From Spirochaetales bacterium (GTDB taxonomy: Bacteria > Spirochaetota > Spirochaetia > Sphaerochaetales > Sphaerochaetaceae): DNA of 32,225 nucleotides. The notes below the pieces were generated by a model, which saw nothing but the letters and a program-made list of their open reading frames with translations, did not search any database and was not told the DNA's origin. Location of the stretch: contig JAQYFM010000280.1 of assembly GCA_028723145.1 (NCBI GenBank), positions 1 through 32,225 on the forward strand. Direction: 5' to 3'. Made by a program: the position numbers and the translations under genes. Below are positions 1 to 8,635 of the stretch, piece after piece (the first letter of the stretch is position 1; the number at the start of each line of letters is the position of its first letter).

Positions 1-848
1 TCAATAGAGTTTTCAGCTTCGAATGAGCAAATTAATTTATTATCTTGGTCCTTTGAAATAGAAATTTCACCATGTACAATATTTCTAAAAGCATTAAGTG
101 CAGATTTTTCCTGTAGCTCAAGCTTTAGAGGTACCATATCTATTGCATCATAGCTATCTTCTTTTTCTTTATCCATTTTAAACGGTTTTAAGTTATCTGG
201 AATTGTGTAAGTTTCATCAAGAAGAGTAGCACTCACAATTTTTGTAATATCGAGAGTGATAATTTCTTTAGTATGTCTAAGACGACCTGTTACAGAGATA
301 GGTTGACGAGTTTTATTTTCATCTCTAAATCCAATAAAGTAAGGTGCAAGTTCTATTTCATCACCATTATTTAATTCAATTCTGACAATCCTACCTGTTA
401 CCCAAGCATCAATTAATACTTCCAAAATAGTATTGTACTTGGAGTTTTTACCTCTATTCTTTTGAACCTCTTGATCAATTTTCTCTGCTACCATTAGCAT
501 GTTATCACTTACTTTTGGAGCATAGGAACGCATGTTCATTGCAATTTTTCTAAGTCCAGAAGCAAGGTGTGGTGATTGTATTTCACTATTATTAATTAAT
601 ATCTCAGCACTAAGGTTAAATGCTAAAGATTCATAAATAGAGAGAGCAATGTTTTCATCATCTTCTTTTTGTCGAATCTTAATTAAATTGTTTTCTTCAT
701 AAACATCGATGTGCTCAGATAGGTCTTCTACATATCTTGATATAGTAGATCTATGTACTCCAAGTCTTCTTGCAATTTCAGCTCTTCTTAATCCTTCTGG
801 ATGGGAACGAAGTAAAAGTTCTAATTGTGCAACTCTTTCACCTTTCAT
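1..848 (-). CDS. WYL-domain transcriptional regulator (C-terminus cut by window start)
   Basis: The frame is open from the ATG at 848 to the window edge, giving about 282 residues without a stop. The N-terminus (MKGERVAQLELLLRSHPEG, then RRAEIARRLGVHRSTISRYV) is a clear DeoR/HTH_11-type helix-turn-helix. Downstream, VRIELNNGDEIELAPYFIGF and DITKIVSATLLDETYTIPDN match the layout of a WYL ligand-sensing domain, followed by the start of a WCX-like extension. WYL regulators usually bind a small molecule or nucleic acid and act as local repressors or activators; the effector here is unknown. The start is supported by a GGAG at 856-859 seven bases before the ATG. It diverges from slyX across a palindromic promoter region, so autoregulation is plausible. 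The DNA-binding and WYL assignment is firm; the target is inference. Confidence 0.85.
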   Translation of the reverse strand, partial: MKGERVAQLELLLRSHPEGLRRAEIARRLGVHRSTISRYVEDLSEHIDVYEENNLIKIRQKEDDENIALSIYESLAFNLSAEILINNSEIQSPHLASGLRKIAMNMRSYAPKVSDNMLMVAEKIDQEVQKNRGKNSKYNTILEVLIDAWVTGRIVRIELNNGDEIELAPYFIGFRDENKTRQPISVTGRLRHTKEIITLDITKIVSATLLDETYTIPDNLKPFKMDKEKEDSYDAIDMVPLKLELQEKSALNAFRNIVHGEISISKDQDNKLICSFEAENSI

Positions 849-948
849 AAAAAAACTCCAACAAAACAAGTATAGCATAATATTGAATTGCAACAATATG
901 CAATTGTTTTGTTGCAGTAAAATAAAAGTAGATATAGAATTGCTCTAT
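849..948. promoter_or_regulatory. Divergent promoter region with palindrome between WYL regulator and slyX
   Basis: An inverted repeat TGCAACAA (889-896) / TTGTTGCA (909-916) spans a 12-bp spacer. An inner ACAAT (893-897) / ATTGT (903-907) overlaps it. Each arm contains a TTGTTG hexamer that can act as a -35. On the minus strand TTGTTG (896-891) is followed after 16 bp by TATACT (874-869). On the plus strand TTGTTG (909-914) is followed after 18 bp by TATAGA (933-938). A protein bound to the palindrome would cover both -35 elements. The sequence match is direct; operator function is inference. Confidence 0.5.
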
Positions 949-1152
949 ATGAATGAAGAATTAGAACAAGTTGAGATTAAAGTATCTTACTTAGAAGCAC
1001 AAGTTGCTGAATTAAATGACGTAGTAATTGAGCAGCAGAAAAATATTGATGCTCTTAATATTAAACTTTTACAGGTAACAAAGAAGTTAGAAGAATTAAT
1101 TGAAGAGGTCGGCTCTCCATCAAGACCTAATAGAAAGCCACCTCACTATTGA
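949..1152 (+). CDS. slyX: SlyX family protein
   Basis: This is a 67-residue acidic coiled-coil protein. The start MNEELEQVEIKVSYLEAQVA, the ELNDVVIEQQKNIDALN core and the C-terminal PPHY tail match the small SlyX family, which is usually 65-80 residues, almost entirely a heptad coiled coil, and ends in PPHY. The molecular function of SlyX is not established. I chose the ATG at 949 because family homology begins there; the frame stays open upstream only as antisense to the WYL gene. No Shine-Dalgarno precedes it, and a TATAGA -10-like element ends ten bases before the ATG, so the transcript may be nearly leaderless. Its stop codon (1150-1152) directly abuts the stop of the convergent thioesterase gene. 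Confidence 0.8.
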   Translation: MNEELEQVEIKVSYLEAQVAELNDVVIEQQKNIDALNIKLLQVTKKLEELIEEVGSPSRPNRKPPHY

Positions 1153-1965
1153 TTAAAACTCTTCTCTTTTCTTCCAAGTAGTAACAGCGTCAAAGACATC
1201 TTCTTTGGTGCCATCTTCTTTTATTCTTTCTATTTTAAAATATAATTCAGGTGATGTTTTACTATACTCATCTTCATTTTTAGAAAGAACTGTAACTACA
1301 AGATGATCTTTTCTATATGTTTGTCTTATCCATCTAACATCGATTATAGATGGCTTATAGCTATCCATAAACTCTTCAGGAAGAGAATCAAGAATCCAGT
1401 TAATGTATGAAAGATTATTAACATGGTGGTTTAAATCTGTATCAAGATAGTGAATAACTGGTTCATAAGTTGTAAGAACACACTTTGATGATTCAATTAC
1501 ATCAAGATTATTAGGCATTGAAGCATCAATTTGAAGTTCTTTTGGTGGAGTTTTTAAGATATCAGTAACTTCCTTTGGTCTTAAAGGGCGCCCTTTTACT
1601 GTATCAATTATTGCCCACTTGGTATTTGCAAAGAATAAAGGTTTATTTGTGTTTTTATCTTTTGCTTTTACAATTCTTGGACAATTAAGCCCCATTGGAT
1701 CTTGAGGCCAAGTCTCAACTTCAATTTCATCTTTCCAAGTTGCATAGTGATAAACTTCCATCCTTGAACGTGCTATAACCCAGGTTTTACCACTTTGTTG
1801 AAGGTCTGTTATGCCAACACCTCTTTTATCAGCATGTAAGCCTGCTATCTCTTGAACTAATGATTGGTAAAGTGAAAGTCTTGCTGAACTACAAGAGTCA
1901 GATTCACTTGTCATCACACAGTGGTCTAAATGGCCGATGTTATCATCATTAATATAAAAACTCAT
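1153..1965 (-). CDS. Acyl-ACP thioesterase (FatA/FatB type)
   Basis: This 270-residue protein has the double hot-dog layout of bacterial acyl-ACP thioesterases, which hydrolyse acyl-acyl carrier protein to free fatty acid in the cytoplasm. The diagnostic segment is TDLNHHVNNLSYINWILDSL (about 176-195). It corresponds to the plant and bacterial D-x-N-x-H-V-N-N-x-x-Y-I-x-W-x-L motif with the active-site Asn and His. The N-terminal half carries the matching first hot-dog segment (SGKTWVIARSRMEV, about 58-71). It overlaps rsmD by four bases (ATGA, 1965-1962) and has a GAGGT site six bases upstream, so it is translationally coupled. The genomic context (recG, rsmD) says nothing about lipid metabolism, so function rests on the family alone. 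Confidence 0.85.
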   Translation of the reverse strand: MSFYINDDNIGHLDHCVMTSESDSCSSARLSLYQSLVQEIAGLHADKRGVGITDLQQSGKTWVIARSRMEVYHYATWKDEIEVETWPQDPMGLNCPRIVKAKDKNTNKPLFFANTKWAIIDTVKGRPLRPKEVTDILKTPPKELQIDASMPNNLDVIESSKCVLTTYEPVIHYLDTDLNHHVNNLSYINWILDSLPEEFMDSYKPSIIDVRWIRQTYRKDHLVVTVLSKNEDEYSKTSPELYFKIERIKEDGTKEDVFDAVTTWKKREEF

Positions 1966-2501
1966 TCTGCTACCTCATAAAAACGAACCATAGAACGGCC
2001 ATATTTTCTTTCATCTTTAAAAATAAAGCCTTCTATTTCATTCGGCCATAGTTTTTTTTCTTCTTCAGGGTAGTGGATGATAAAAAGACCATGTTCTTTA
2101 AGCATTTTCCTACTTGCTATCTTTTTTGCAAGCTCAACTTTTCCTTCCATATTAAAAGGAGGGTCTGCATAAATAATGTCATATTTATAGGATGATGTTA
2201 GAACATATCTCATAACATCCATCATAAAAAGATGTTTTTCTTCTTCAACAAAAGATAAATTTTTCTCAATAGTTTCTTTTTTCCCTCTATCCATTTCAAC
2301 TAGGTGGATAGGGCTAGCTCCCCTTGATGCGGCTTCAATAGCTACACATCCACTTCCTGAAAATAAATCGAGAAAAGAAAGACCAGAAAGGTCTCCTAAG
2401 ATTGAAAACAATGATTCTCTCATTCGATCCATTGCAGGCCTAATTACTCCTGGTGGGCATACAACATTTCTTCTACAATATTTTCCGCCTGTGATACGCA
2501 T
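1962..2501 (-). CDS. rsmD: 16S rRNA (guanine(966)-N2)-methyltransferase RsmD
   Basis: RsmD methylates N2 of G966 of 16S rRNA using S-adenosylmethionine. The sequence shows the family's opening MRITGGKY, then RPAMDRMRESLFSIL, the SAM-binding motif FLDLFSGSGCVAIEAASRGA and the catalytic YADPPFN. The length of 179 residues is normal. An in-frame ATG at 2516 would add five residues. I chose 2501 because MRITGG is the usual start, an AGGAAGG site lies just upstream, and 2501 falls just after the recG stop (2505-2503) instead of inside recG. The gene sits between recG and the thioesterase in one minus-strand run and is coupled to both. Confidence 0.93.
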   Translation of the reverse strand: MRITGGKYCRRNVVCPPGVIRPAMDRMRESLFSILGDLSGLSFLDLFSGSGCVAIEAASRGASPIHLVEMDRGKKETIEKNLSFVEEEKHLFMMDVMRYVLTSSYKYDIIYADPPFNMEGKVELAKKIASRKMLKEHGLFIIHYPEEEKKLWPNEIEGFIFKDERKYGRSMVRFYEVAE

Positions 2502-2502
2502 A

Positions 2503-4539
2503 TTATCCTTCCTCATTGATATTGAGTCTTAACATATAGTTTTCTGTGCTAATTAAGCCTCTATCTTTTTCCATTATCTCTAAAGCTTCTTTTTTTGCAA
2601 TCTCTATTAAATCTATATCATTAACAAGGGAAGCATATTTTAGCTTTAAAAATCCAGATTGCTTAGCACCTGCAATTTCTCCTGGACCTCTAATTTCTAA
2701 ATCCTTTTCAGCGATATAAAAGCCATCTGTGCTCTCTTTCATTACTCTTAGCCTTGCCTTTGAATCTTCACTTAGAGAGGCGGAATAAACTAAGAAACAA
2801 TAACTTTGTAAATCACTTCTACCAACACGACCACGAAGCTGGTGGAGTGCAGCTAAGCCAAAACGTTCTGCATGTTCAATAACCATACAAGTTGCCATAG
2901 GAATATCAATACCAACTTCAATTACAGAGGTAGCTACAAGGTAGCTTAATTTTTTATTCCTAAAGTCTGTTAAGATTTGCATCTTTTCTTCTTCAGGGAG
3001 TTTAGAGTGAATTAATGCTGAAGGAACGCCTGGATATTCTTTTTTTAGATATTCAAACATGTTTTTAACATCTCTTAATCCACTATCACCTTCGTCTTCA
3101 ATTCTTGGATAAACAAAGTAGGCTTGGTGAGATCGTTTAAATTCCACAGCTATTGTTTGATACATCTTTTCTCTGTTTTCTTCTTTTACAAGATATGTTG
3201 TAATTGGCTTTCTGCCTTGAGGCATAGTATGAATAGATGATACTTGTAAATCAGAAAACATTGTTAGAGCAAGTGTTCTAGGAATTGGGGTTGCAGTCAT
3301 TAATAGTAGGTGAGGGATTTCACCTTTTGAGGTTAGAGCAAGGCGTTGCTCAACACCAAAGCGGTGTTGCTCATCAATTATTACGTACTTTAAGTTTTTA
3401 AATACAACATCCTTAGAAAATAGAGCATGAGTACCAATTGCTATATCAACCTCACCATTTTTTAAGGCATCTAAAAGATATTTTCTACCTTTCCCTTTTA
3501 CATCACCTGTGATAAAAGCAATCTTTACTCCAAGTGGCTCTAAAAGCTCTGCAGCTTTTTCTGCATGTTGTCTTGCAAGTAGTTCTGTTGGAGCCATAAA
3601 AGCAACTTGACCTTTTTTAGCTATCTCATGCAGACTACTAATCCATGCAATTAATGTCTTTCCTGAACCTACATCACCTTGCAATAATCTATTCATTGAA
3701 CGCTGGGTATCAAGATCTTGTCTTATTTCATTTAAGCTAGATACTTGGTCTTTTGTTAAGGAGAATGGAAGAGAAGAGATGAATTTTTTTTCAAGCTCAG
3801 AAATAGAACTCTTTTTATTATTCTTTTCGTATGTACTTTTGCGCATTAATGCAATTTCCATTAATAATAACTCAGTTAGAGCAAGTGTTCTTCTACTTGC
3901 TTTAACTTCTTCCATAGACCTTGGCATGTGCATAAGTCTTATTGCACTATCGGTGTGCATAAGAGCGTATTTACTATATAACCTTTGTGGAAGCTCATCA
4001 TCAAAGGTGATGTACTTATTTGATAGTATTGTATTTATATCTTTCCTAATTGATTTTTGAGTTAAAGAACCACCCATTGGGTAAATAGGTATAACTCTAC
4101 CTATTCCCGCTTCATCTTGAGTTCTATAAACAGAAAATGAGGATGATTGCCACTCTCCATTGTATTGATTTACATTTGCATTAATAAACCAAACAGAGCC
4201 AGTTTGAAGTGTTTTTTCAAGGAAGCTTCTTCCAAAACAAAGTAAAGATAATTTGGTACCTGAAAGATCCTTTACTATTACTTTTAGCGTTCTTTCATTT
4301 TTTCTCATACCTCCAAAGTACGTATGAGATTGTACAATTATCTTAGTATTTATTGTGTTTTCGCCTTCCTTTAAATCTTTTATTGAGGTTAACTTTGTTC
4401 TATCTTCATATGCTCTTGGAGCAAGAGCTAATAAATCTTTAAATGTATCTACATGAAGCTTTGTGTGGTAATCTGCTGCACGCACCTTACCAACGCCTTG
4501 TAAACGTTCGATAGGAGTTATTAGCTCTGATAAAAACAT
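2503..4539 (-). CDS. recG: ATP-dependent DNA helicase RecG
   Basis: RecG remodels stalled forks and branches Holliday junctions. The 678-residue length is typical. An N-terminal wedge/OB-fold region (about 1-240) precedes the helicase domains. Visible motifs are Walker A GDVGSGKT (288-295), MAPTELLARQHAE (motif Ia), the DEQH box (389-392, RecG-type rather than DEAD), TATPIPRTLAL (415-425), and motif VI QLRGRVGRSD (567-576). A C-terminal GPGE element of the translocation-by-RecG region starts near 618. The start codon overlaps the stop of the upstream YggT gene by one base (TAATG), indicating coupled translation within the run dnaE-yggT-recG-rsmD-thioesterase. Nothing is missing or broken. Confidence 0.97.
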   Translation of the reverse strand: MFLSELITPIERLQGVGKVRAADYHTKLHVDTFKDLLALAPRAYEDRTKLTSIKDLKEGENTINTKIIVQSHTYFGGMRKNERTLKVIVKDLSGTKLSLLCFGRSFLEKTLQTGSVWFINANVNQYNGEWQSSSFSVYRTQDEAGIGRVIPIYPMGGSLTQKSIRKDINTILSNKYITFDDELPQRLYSKYALMHTDSAIRLMHMPRSMEEVKASRRTLALTELLLMEIALMRKSTYEKNNKKSSISELEKKFISSLPFSLTKDQVSSLNEIRQDLDTQRSMNRLLQGDVGSGKTLIAWISSLHEIAKKGQVAFMAPTELLARQHAEKAAELLEPLGVKIAFITGDVKGKGRKYLLDALKNGEVDIAIGTHALFSKDVVFKNLKYVIIDEQHRFGVEQRLALTSKGEIPHLLLMTATPIPRTLALTMFSDLQVSSIHTMPQGRKPITTYLVKEENREKMYQTIAVEFKRSHQAYFVYPRIEDEGDSGLRDVKNMFEYLKKEYPGVPSALIHSKLPEEEKMQILTDFRNKKLSYLVATSVIEVGIDIPMATCMVIEHAERFGLAALHQLRGRVGRSDLQSYCFLVYSASLSEDSKARLRVMKESTDGFYIAEKDLEIRGPGEIAGAKQSGFLKLKYASLVNDIDLIEIAKKEALEIMEKDRGLISTENYMLRLNINEEG

Positions 4540-5129
4540 TAGAAAGGAATCCTCATTGAATAAGTAATTAATAAACTAAAAATGTAAGAAAGCATTGCAT
4601 AAATACAAATAATCACAATAAGAGTTGTAACTGAAAGGGTTGTATCTTTTACAAGACGTCTTGTAAAGAAAATCTCTCTTACTTTTTTCATCAAAGGGTC
4701 AGCAAGAGTTGCAATTCTAGACAGAGCTAATGAGCCTGTGAAGGCTGCAATAGTTCTAACTATCATGACAATTATTGCAAACATTAAAAAGATCTGTATG
4801 CCATATGACCAAGTATATTGCAAAAGTAAGCTTAATACCCAACCAAATCTAATCGTTCCATATATTGAAAAGAGTTTAAGTAAACTTTGTACTAATGATA
4901 GTACTGCAATTGCAAATATTGGTGATAAATCTAGTATTCCAACACGGAAATGCTTTGATCTAAAAAGATTTAAAAAAGGATCAACAATTAGAGCAAAGTA
5001 ATATGTTAATGAACCCTCTCTTGGAAAAGGATTAATCCAGGAAAGAAAAATTCTTATCCAAATAAAGAAAGAATAAAGAGAGATTAAACGTGCTAGAAAG
5101 TTAGCCATATCGAGCATAAAAGTATTCAT
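4539..5129 (-). CDS. YggT family integral membrane protein (two YGGT repeats)
   Basis: This 196-residue, strongly hydrophobic protein has about four to five membrane segments (near 10-30, 70-90, 105-130 and 160-190). Two YGGT-type repeats are visible. In the first, IRIFLSWINPF is followed by IVDPFLNLFR. In the second, VRTIAAF is followed by IATLADPLMKKVREIFF. The double-repeat form is the common layout in many bacteria. YggT proteins have been linked to osmotic tolerance and, in some phyla, to division or membrane organisation; the exact role is unsettled. A GAGGAG site precedes the ATG and only 15 bases separate it from dnaE. Its stop overlaps the recG start. Confidence 0.85.
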   Translation of the reverse strand: MNTFMLDMANFLARLISLYSFFIWIRIFLSWINPFPREGSLTYYFALIVDPFLNLFRSKHFRVGILDLSPIFAIAVLSLVQSLLKLFSIYGTIRFGWVLSLLLQYTWSYGIQIFLMFAIIVMIVRTIAAFTGSLALSRIATLADPLMKKVREIFFTRRLVKDTTLSVTTLIVIICIYAMLSYIFSLLITYSMRIPF

Positions 5130-5144
5130 ACAAATCTCCTCATT

Positions 5145-8100
5145 TTACTCAAACCATGCGGCATTAATTAAAGAATATCCTGACAGGTCCTTTTTAAGTT
5201 CTTTAGAGAAGCTAACAGCATATTCTCTACCAAACCTAATCTTTTCCTTTCTGTTTTCTCCTAGATATGCAAAAACAGGAAGAGAACCACTATGGTCTAC
5301 AAGATAGCTCTTCAAGTCATTAGCTAACATCTCAAAACTTTCGCTATTAGCTTCTTCTTCATTAATCTCAAGCACTAATGAATTAATAGCTTCTGTTTTT
5401 AATTCAGATGGCTCACAAATATCCTTAATAATAAACTGTGGGTTTGTTGGATCCTTTTTATTATCAAAATAACCTACAAAACCATAGATACCATCGAGTG
5501 CTACCTTATCTACTAATTTATCATAATCCTTTGGAAAGGCAACTGCTTCGAAAGTTCCTTGGTAATTGACTAACGTATATGATGCCATTTTTGAACCTGT
5601 TTTAGTCTTAATTACTTTGTAGTTAGCTACTTGGCAAATTAATGAAACATTTCTATTAATTGGTAGTTCTGCAGGTTTTGAAATATCGACCCAAACACAG
5701 CGCTCGATATCTTCTTTATAGTTATCAAGAGGGTGACCAGAAACATAGAAACCTAAATATTCCTTCTCGAGTTCTAACATCTCTCTTTTCGGCCACTCAT
5801 CTATTTCTTTCATTTCATAGGAGCCTAAAGATACTTCATCTCCAAATAGAGATATTTGACCATATGCTGTTGTCTCACGAGAAGATTTTTCATATGCAAT
5901 AGCATCTTCCAAATTAGCAATTAAGGTTGCTCTGTTTATGCCAAGAGAATCGAAGGTACCAGATTTAATTAAAGCTTCAATTGATCTTGAGTTGATATCA
6001 ACTTGACGTGAAAGGAAATCAGTAAAAGACTTATAAGGGCCATTTTTATCCCTTTCCTCGACGATTAATTGAGTTAACGCATCACCTACATTCTTTATTC
6101 CAGACAGTCCATAAACGATGTTACCATCTACAACATTAAAGTGCTTATCTGAATTGTTGATATCAGGTGGAAGTAGCTTAATACCCATAGTATCAGCAAG
6201 CGCTAGATACTCTTTAAACTTCTCAGGGTTATTCATTTCATTAGTGAGGTTGGCCGCTAAGAATTCACTAGGGTAGTTAGCTTTTAAGAATGCAGTTTGA
6301 TAAGCAACGATAGAATAAGCAACCGCATGTGACTTGTTAAAACCATATTGAGCAAATGGTTCTAGCATTTCGAAGATATCAGCAGCATGTTTTGGGTCTC
6401 TACCAAGCTTTTCAGCACCTGCAACGAACTTTACCTTTTCCTCAGCAAGCTTTTCAACTTTCTTTTTACCCATGATACGTCTAAGGATATCTGCTTGACC
6501 AAGAGTGTAGCCAGCAATAATCTGAGCAACTTGCATTACCTGCTCTTGGTATACGATTACACCATAGGTGTTCTTTAATATTGGCTCAAGTTCAGGGTCT
6601 GCATATTCAATTTCCTGAAGACCGTTTTTACATGCTACATATCTATCGATATATTGCATTGGACCTGGACGATAAAGTGCATTGAGAGCAACGAGATCTT
6701 CGATATTGTTTGGTTGAGCATCCTTTAAGATTTTCTGCATACCAGCAGATTCAAACTGGAAGACACACGCACTATCACCACGCTTTAACATGTCAAAGGT
6801 GTTTTTATCAAGTTCATCAATCTTATTGATATCAAAAGTTGGATCTTTTTTATGAATAAGATCTACAGTATGCTTAATCAAGGTAAGGGTTTTTAGACCT
6901 AAAAAGTCCATCTTTACAAGGCCACACTCTTCAATTTGGTCCATAGTGTACTGGGTTGCAACTGAGTGTGATTTTGGATCATAAGAAAGAGGAACGTAGT
7001 CAATTAAAGGAGTTTTACCAATTACAACACCTGCTGCGTGAAGTGAGGTATGACGGTTTCCTCCTTCCAAGATTTCAGCAACATTAAATAGCTCTTCATA
7101 TACTCCACCTCGCTCTTTAATTGCCTGTAGCTTTGGCTCGGCATCGAGTGCTTTTTTAATTGTCATCTTAGGCTCATCTGGAATGAGCTTACAAATTTGG
7201 TTACTCTCATCGTATGGAATATCGAGTGCTCTTGCACAGTCTTTTACAACAGCCTTTGCTTTGAGAGTTCCAAAAGTACAAATTTGACCTACACGATCTT
7301 TACCATAGTGTTCTGTAACATATTGAATTACTTCTCCTCGTCTTTCGAAGCAGAAGTCGATATCAAAGTCAGGCATTGATACTCTTTCTGGGTTTAAAAA
7401 ACGTTCAAAGAGTAGGTTGTACTTAATTGGATCTACATCTGTAATTGTAATTGAATATGCAACAAGCGAGCCTGCACCAGAACCACGTCCAGGACCTACT
7501 GGGATATCATGCATCTTAGCCCAGTGGATGTAGTCACGAACAATTAAGAAGTAACCTTGGAAGTCCATGGTTAGAATGATGTTTAATTCATAATCAAGTC
7601 TTTCCTTTAAAGCAGGAGTTACCTCACCATATCTTTTTTTACAACCATCATAACTTAGCCATACTAAGTATTCTTTAGTATCCTTAAAGCCTTCTGGAAT
7701 TTCATACTCAGGAAGTAGTGGGCCAGGGAATTTAATATCAATATTAACTCTATCAGCAATTTTTCTTGTATTTTCAAGAGCTTCTGGGCACCAGCTAAAT
7801 AACTCGGCCATTTCTTCTTCACTTTTGAAATAGAACTGGTCATTTGGGAATCTCATTCTCTTTTCATCTTGTACTTTAGATCCAGTGCCAATGCATAATA
7901 ATACGTCTTGAGCAATTGCATCACTTCTATTTATGTAGTGAATATCATTTGTACAAACAAGAGGAATATCTAATTCTTTACTTAGCTTATATAACATAGG
8001 ATTAGTCTTCTTTTGTTCTGGAAGACCATGGTCCTGCATTTCAAGATAAAATCTATCTCCAAAAATATCTTTAAACCAAAGAGCTTTTTCTTTAGCAAGT

Positions 8101-8597
8101 TCATATTGGTCTTTAAGTAATAACTGTAATATTTCACCAGCAAGACATGCGGATAGACAAATTAAATCCTCACTATGACTTTTTAATACTTCATCATCAA
8201 TTCTTGGTTTATAGTAGTAGCCTTCTGTGAATGCAATGGTATTTAGCTCCATTAGATGGTGGTAGCCTCTATCGTTCATTGCAAGAAGAACTAGGTGGTA
8301 ATATCTGTTTCCTTCGCTAGTTGGACGTTGGTCTCTTCTGTCTTTAGGGTTTACGTAAAACTCACATCCGATAATTGGCTTAATTCCAGCAGCTTTACAA
8401 GCTTTATAGAACCTTAGAGCACCATACATGTTTCCATGGTCTGTAATTGCAAGTGCATCCATTCCCTCTGCTTGTGCCTTTGCAATATATTTTGCAATTG
8501 GTGCAGCTCCATCTAAGAGAGAAAAGTCTGTGTGGTTATGTAGGTGTACAAATGTTGATTTCTTACTAGGTTCTTCGTTGTTAATAACTTCATCCAT
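5145..8597 (-). CDS. dnaE: DNA polymerase III subunit alpha
   Basis: This is the replicative polymerase of the cell, 1150 residues, a normal length for DnaE1. Domains in order are an N-terminal PHP domain (HLHNHTDFSLLDG at about 18-30, ITDHG at 51-55, GCEF at 77-80, NDIHY at 217-221), the palm with PDFDIDF at 409-415 (catalytic aspartates 410 and 412), fingers, helix-hairpin-helix, and a C-terminal OB-fold (RNVSLICQVANYKVIKTKTG) followed by a tau/beta-binding tail. The PHP metal ligands look intact, unlike in E. coli, so a PHP exonuclease activity is possible. No Shine-Dalgarno precedes the ATG; a -10-like TTATTA ends nine bases upstream. It is the first gene of the minus-strand run. Confidence 0.98.
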   Translation of the reverse strand: MDEVINNEEPSKKSTFVHLHNHTDFSLLDGAAPIAKYIAKAQAEGMDALAITDHGNMYGALRFYKACKAAGIKPIIGCEFYVNPKDRRDQRPTSEGNRYYHLVLLAMNDRGYHHLMELNTIAFTEGYYYKPRIDDEVLKSHSEDLICLSACLAGEILQLLLKDQYELAKEKALWFKDIFGDRFYLEMQDHGLPEQKKTNPMLYKLSKELDIPLVCTNDIHYINRSDAIAQDVLLCIGTGSKVQDEKRMRFPNDQFYFKSEEEMAELFSWCPEALENTRKIADRVNIDIKFPGPLLPEYEIPEGFKDTKEYLVWLSYDGCKKRYGEVTPALKERLDYELNIILTMDFQGYFLIVRDYIHWAKMHDIPVGPGRGSGAGSLVAYSITITDVDPIKYNLLFERFLNPERVSMPDFDIDFCFERRGEVIQYVTEHYGKDRVGQICTFGTLKAKAVVKDCARALDIPYDESNQICKLIPDEPKMTIKKALDAEPKLQAIKERGGVYEELFNVAEILEGGNRHTSLHAAGVVIGKTPLIDYVPLSYDPKSHSVATQYTMDQIEECGLVKMDFLGLKTLTLIKHTVDLIHKKDPTFDINKIDELDKNTFDMLKRGDSACVFQFESAGMQKILKDAQPNNIEDLVALNALYRPGPMQYIDRYVACKNGLQEIEYADPELEPILKNTYGVIVYQEQVMQVAQIIAGYTLGQADILRRIMGKKKVEKLAEEKVKFVAGAEKLGRDPKHAADIFEMLEPFAQYGFNKSHAVAYSIVAYQTAFLKANYPSEFLAANLTNEMNNPEKFKEYLALADTMGIKLLPPDINNSDKHFNVVDGNIVYGLSGIKNVGDALTQLIVEERDKNGPYKSFTDFLSRQVDINSRSIEALIKSGTFDSLGINRATLIANLEDAIAYEKSSRETTAYGQISLFGDEVSLGSYEMKEIDEWPKREMLELEKEYLGFYVSGHPLDNYKEDIERCVWVDISKPAELPINRNVSLICQVANYKVIKTKTGSKMASYTLVNYQGTFEAVAFPKDYDKLVDKVALDGIYGFVGYFDNKKDPTNPQFIIKDICEPSELKTEAINSLVLEINEEEANSESFEMLANDLKSYLVDHSGSLPVFAYLGENRKEKIRFGREYAVSFSKELKKDLSGYSLINAAWFE

Positions 8598-8606
8598 ATA
8601 AAACTA

Positions 8607-8635
8607 TAATAACATATATAATTATCCCTTGTCAC
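8607..8635 (-). promoter_or_regulatory. Predicted promoter of dnaE run, near-leaderless
   Basis: On the minus strand, GTGACA (8635-8630) is separated by 17 bp from TTATTA (8612-8607). Transcription starting six to eight bases downstream would begin within about three bases of the dnaE ATG at 8597. No ribosome-binding sequence is visible in the 20 bases before the ATG. This is a pattern match only. Confidence 0.4.

Noticed and set aside
709-948. An upstream in-frame extension of slyX that would give a 147-residue protein
   Set aside because: The extension is antisense to the WYL regulator and has no family similarity; SlyX homology begins at the ATG at 949.
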